Shown one piece after another: positions 62,653 to 64,000 of a stretch of DNA of 64,000 bases. This DNA is from Gammaproteobacteria bacterium (GTDB taxonomy: Bacteria > Pseudomonadota > Gammaproteobacteria > Ga0077536): positions 62,001 through 126,000 of the forward strand of contig JACQWY010000021.1 of the NCBI GenBank assembly GCA_016209015.1, written 5' to 3'. A program made the position numbers and the translations under genes. The notes under the pieces were generated by a model, which was given only the letters and a program-made list of their open reading frames with translations, was not told where the DNA came from and did no database searches. The first letter of the stretch is position 1, and every line of letters begins with the position of its first letter.

Positions 62653-62658
62653 TAGAAT
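62653..62658 (+). promoter_or_regulatory. Possible -10 element upstream of the export genes
   Basis: TAGAAT preceded by GGGG in the 156-base divergent gap between ycaO and the small membrane-protein gene. No good -35 hexamer is seen at the right distance. Confidence 0.25.
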
Positions 62659-62690
62659 CGGTTGGATTACCGAGCAGCCGTGGTGCTTCG

Positions 62691-63041
62691 ATGCAGGAAG
62701 GCGAGAACGAAAAGACCCGAATCCTCCGGGCGCCACCGTTAGAAGAAAAACCGGCAGCTCCGCACCCGGTCGAGGGCGCGGACCCGAATCAAACCGTAAT
62801 CATCCAACCTTCGGCGCGCGCCGTCGCGGCGGCCGCGGCGCTCAGCGAGGCGCGGCGTCAGCGCGACGCGGCGCGCAAGGCGGAGGAGTTCCGGTACTCG
62901 GGTCAGGTGGACTTCGACATCACCGCGATGGACTTGACGCCGCCGCCGCGCAAGCGGTGGTGGCAGCGGCCCGCGGTGCTGGCGGCGGTGATCGCGGGCA
63001 GCGTGTTGGCGGCGGGCGTCATCTGGTGGGGGGTCTCCTGA
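62691..63041 (+). CDS. Small single-pass membrane protein of the RiPP export region
   Basis: A 116-residue protein: charged head with two similar strings, EKTRIL and NQTVII, each T-x-I/V-rich and reminiscent of FHA-domain ligands; a helical middle; and a C-terminal membrane helix (PAVLAAVIAGSVLAAGVIWW) preceded by KRWW. It would be tail-anchored with the bulk in the cytoplasm. Not recognised. The stop codon overlaps the next ATG by one base, so it is cotranslated with the cyclic-nucleotide-binding protein. Confidence 0.65.
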   Translation: MQEGENEKTRILRAPPLEEKPAAPHPVEGADPNQTVIIQPSARAVAAAAALSEARRQRDAARKAEEFRYSGQVDFDITAMDLTPPPRKRWWQRPAVLAAVIAGSVLAAGVIWWGVS

Positions 63042-63586
63042 TGCGACGTGTCTTGTTCCTGTTCGGCGAATTGAACGACAGCGACGTCGAGTGGCTCGGC
63101 ACTGCGTCGCGTCTGACGAAGATCGCGGCGGGCGAACCGCTCATCCGCGCGGGATCGAAGCCGGACAACATCGCGATCCTGCTCGACGGCGAGATGTCGG
63201 TCGTCCTGCCGGGGCCTCCGGCGGTCGATCTCGCGCGGCTCTACGCGGGCGAGATCGTCGGCGAGCTGACGTTCCTCGATCCGCGTCCGCCGCTCGTCAC
63301 CGTCTCCGCCGTCACGAACTGCCTGCTGCTCGAGGTGCCGCACGCCACGGTGCAGGCCAGGCTCGCGCGCGACAGCGCGTTCGGCGTGCGCTTCTATCGC
63401 GGTCTCGGGGTCTTCCTCGCGAGCCGTCTGCGCGAGACCACGGGACGCTTCGGCGTGCAGGCGACGGGCGTGAAGCTCTCTGCCGAGGAGGTCGAGGTCG
63501 ACGAGCTCGACGACGAGGCGATGGAGCGGACCGCGCTCGCCGCGCGGCGCTTCGAATTCCTGCGCGGCAAGCTCGGCGTGCGCTGA
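63041..63586 (+). CDS. Cyclic-nucleotide-binding protein of NHLM-type bacteriocin export
   Basis: A 181-residue Crp-fold cNMP-binding domain without an attached HTH: RLTKIAAGEPLIRAGSKPDNIAILLDGEMSVVLPG, GEIVGELTFLDPRPP and LLLEVPHATVQARL. The ring-phosphate-contacting Arg/Ser motif is only partly kept. A family of just this architecture is annotated as bacteriocin-type transport-associated in NHLM clusters. The ATG at 63041 overlaps the preceding stop; the HlyD-like gene follows 14 bases after its own stop. Confidence 0.8.
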   Translation: MRRVLFLFGELNDSDVEWLGTASRLTKIAAGEPLIRAGSKPDNIAILLDGEMSVVLPGPPAVDLARLYAGEIVGELTFLDPRPPLVTVSAVTNCLLLEVPHATVQARLARDSAFGVRFYRGLGVFLASRLRETTGRFGVQATGVKLSAEEVEVDELDDEAMERTALAARRFEFLRGKLGVR

Positions 63587-63600
63587 ACGGAACGACGACA

Positions 63601-64000
63601 TGGCAGCAGACGAAGGCAAACGCGAAATCTTCCGCAAGGAGGCGCTCGAGCACCTGAGCTCTCCTGAGCAACTCGATTCCCTGCTCGAGGTCACGACCCG
63701 CAGAGCCTGGATCGCGCTCGGCACGGTCGCGGCAGGTCTGTTCGTCGCGCTCCTGTGGAGCGTGTTCGGACAGATTCCGGTCACGGTCGAGGCGGTCGGC
63801 ATCATGGTCTATCCGCGGCGCATCGTCTCCTTGCAGGTGCCGGCGCCGGGCCAGCTCACGAACGTCAACGTGAAGGTCGGCGATTTCGTGAAGAAGGGTC
63901 AGGTGCTCGCGACGCTGAATCAGCCCGAGATCGTCCAGGCTCTCGAACAGGAGCGCGTGCGCCTCGCCGAGGCCCAGGCCGAGGGCTCGCAGAAGCTCGA
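63601..64000 (+). CDS. HlyD-like NHLM secretion protein, 5' part
   Basis: 133 codons of a membrane-fusion protein that continues beyond the window. The start reads IFRKEALEHLSSPEQLDSLL then a membrane helix (AWIALGTVAAGLFVALLW) and an HlyD lipoyl-like segment PGQLTNVNVKVGDFVKKGQV. The sequence FRKEALEHLSSPEQLD is the distinctive N-terminus of the NHLM bacteriocin-system secretion protein family. Its C-terminus and the expected C39-peptidase ABC transporters lie to the right. Confidence 0.9.

Noticed and set aside
46145-64000. Classical thiopeptide cluster
   Set aside because: Split LanB fits, but cores are not Cys/Ser-dense and no pyridine-forming enzyme is recognisable.

Overview
This GC-rich window is packed on both strands with Proteobacteria-like genes. 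The repeat families (GGGGTCAGGTTCGA and GGGGACACGACACTTAATTC palindromes of the kind found with REP-associated tyrosine transposases, REP hairpins), a sigma-54 promoter with a matching enhancer-binding protein family, and the gene mix (acetone carboxylase, acyl-CoA and SDR enzymes, HD-GYP signalling) suggest a metabolically versatile gammaproteobacterium, perhaps near Steroidobacterales/Nevskiales. That placement is an inference; no rRNA or tRNA gene was seen.

Layout. 0-7.3 kb: 3'-truncated pyruvate phosphate dikinase, then a hemerythrin-PAS histidine kinase divergent from a four-gene signalling operon (REC-PAS, a small L-x-PG module protein, HDOD, REC-HD-GYP). 7.3-10.2 kb: VOC, AhpD-like and nitroreductase genes separated by three copies of a modular palindromic repeat. 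10.2-13.4 kb: merR-copA operon with a MerR-type promoter. 13.5-18.3 kb: acyl-CoA dehydrogenase, acyl-CoA ligase, SDR and a DUF4287 protein, with three palindromic repeats. 18.5-24.5 kb: TetR with two operators, alpha/beta hydrolase lipoprotein, QueG-like/SCP2 fusion, a luciferase-like oxidoreductase and a GltB-like FMN protein. 24.8-30.1 kb: acetone carboxylase operon acxA-acxB-acxC preceded by a consensus sigma-54 promoter. 30.1-46 kb: mixed genes including a membrane patatin, a FTR1 iron permease fused to a beta-rich domain, a cupredoxin, a GT9 transferase and an AcoR-like sigma-54 activator.

46-64 kb: the most interesting region is a ribosomal peptide (RiPP) locus that runs off the right edge. 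It has two paralogous Nif11-type precursor peptides with leader ends in VVGG and a shared C-terminal end ANMSTVMCPW; a lanthipeptide-type dehydratase split into a glutamylation protein and an elimination protein encoded on opposite strands; two B12-type radical SAM proteins with unusual cysteine spacing; a thioredoxin-reductase-like flavoprotein; two metallo-beta-lactamase-fold proteins; a YcaO-TfuA pair; and, at the edge, a cyclic-nucleotide-binding protein and HlyD-like secretion protein of the NHLM export type. Together they predict a peptide that is dehydrated at Ser/Thr, possibly thioamidated and radically modified, then cut after GG during export. I know of no characterised pathway with this whole combination, but I could not search for one. 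The transporter-peptidase genes are expected just beyond 64,000.
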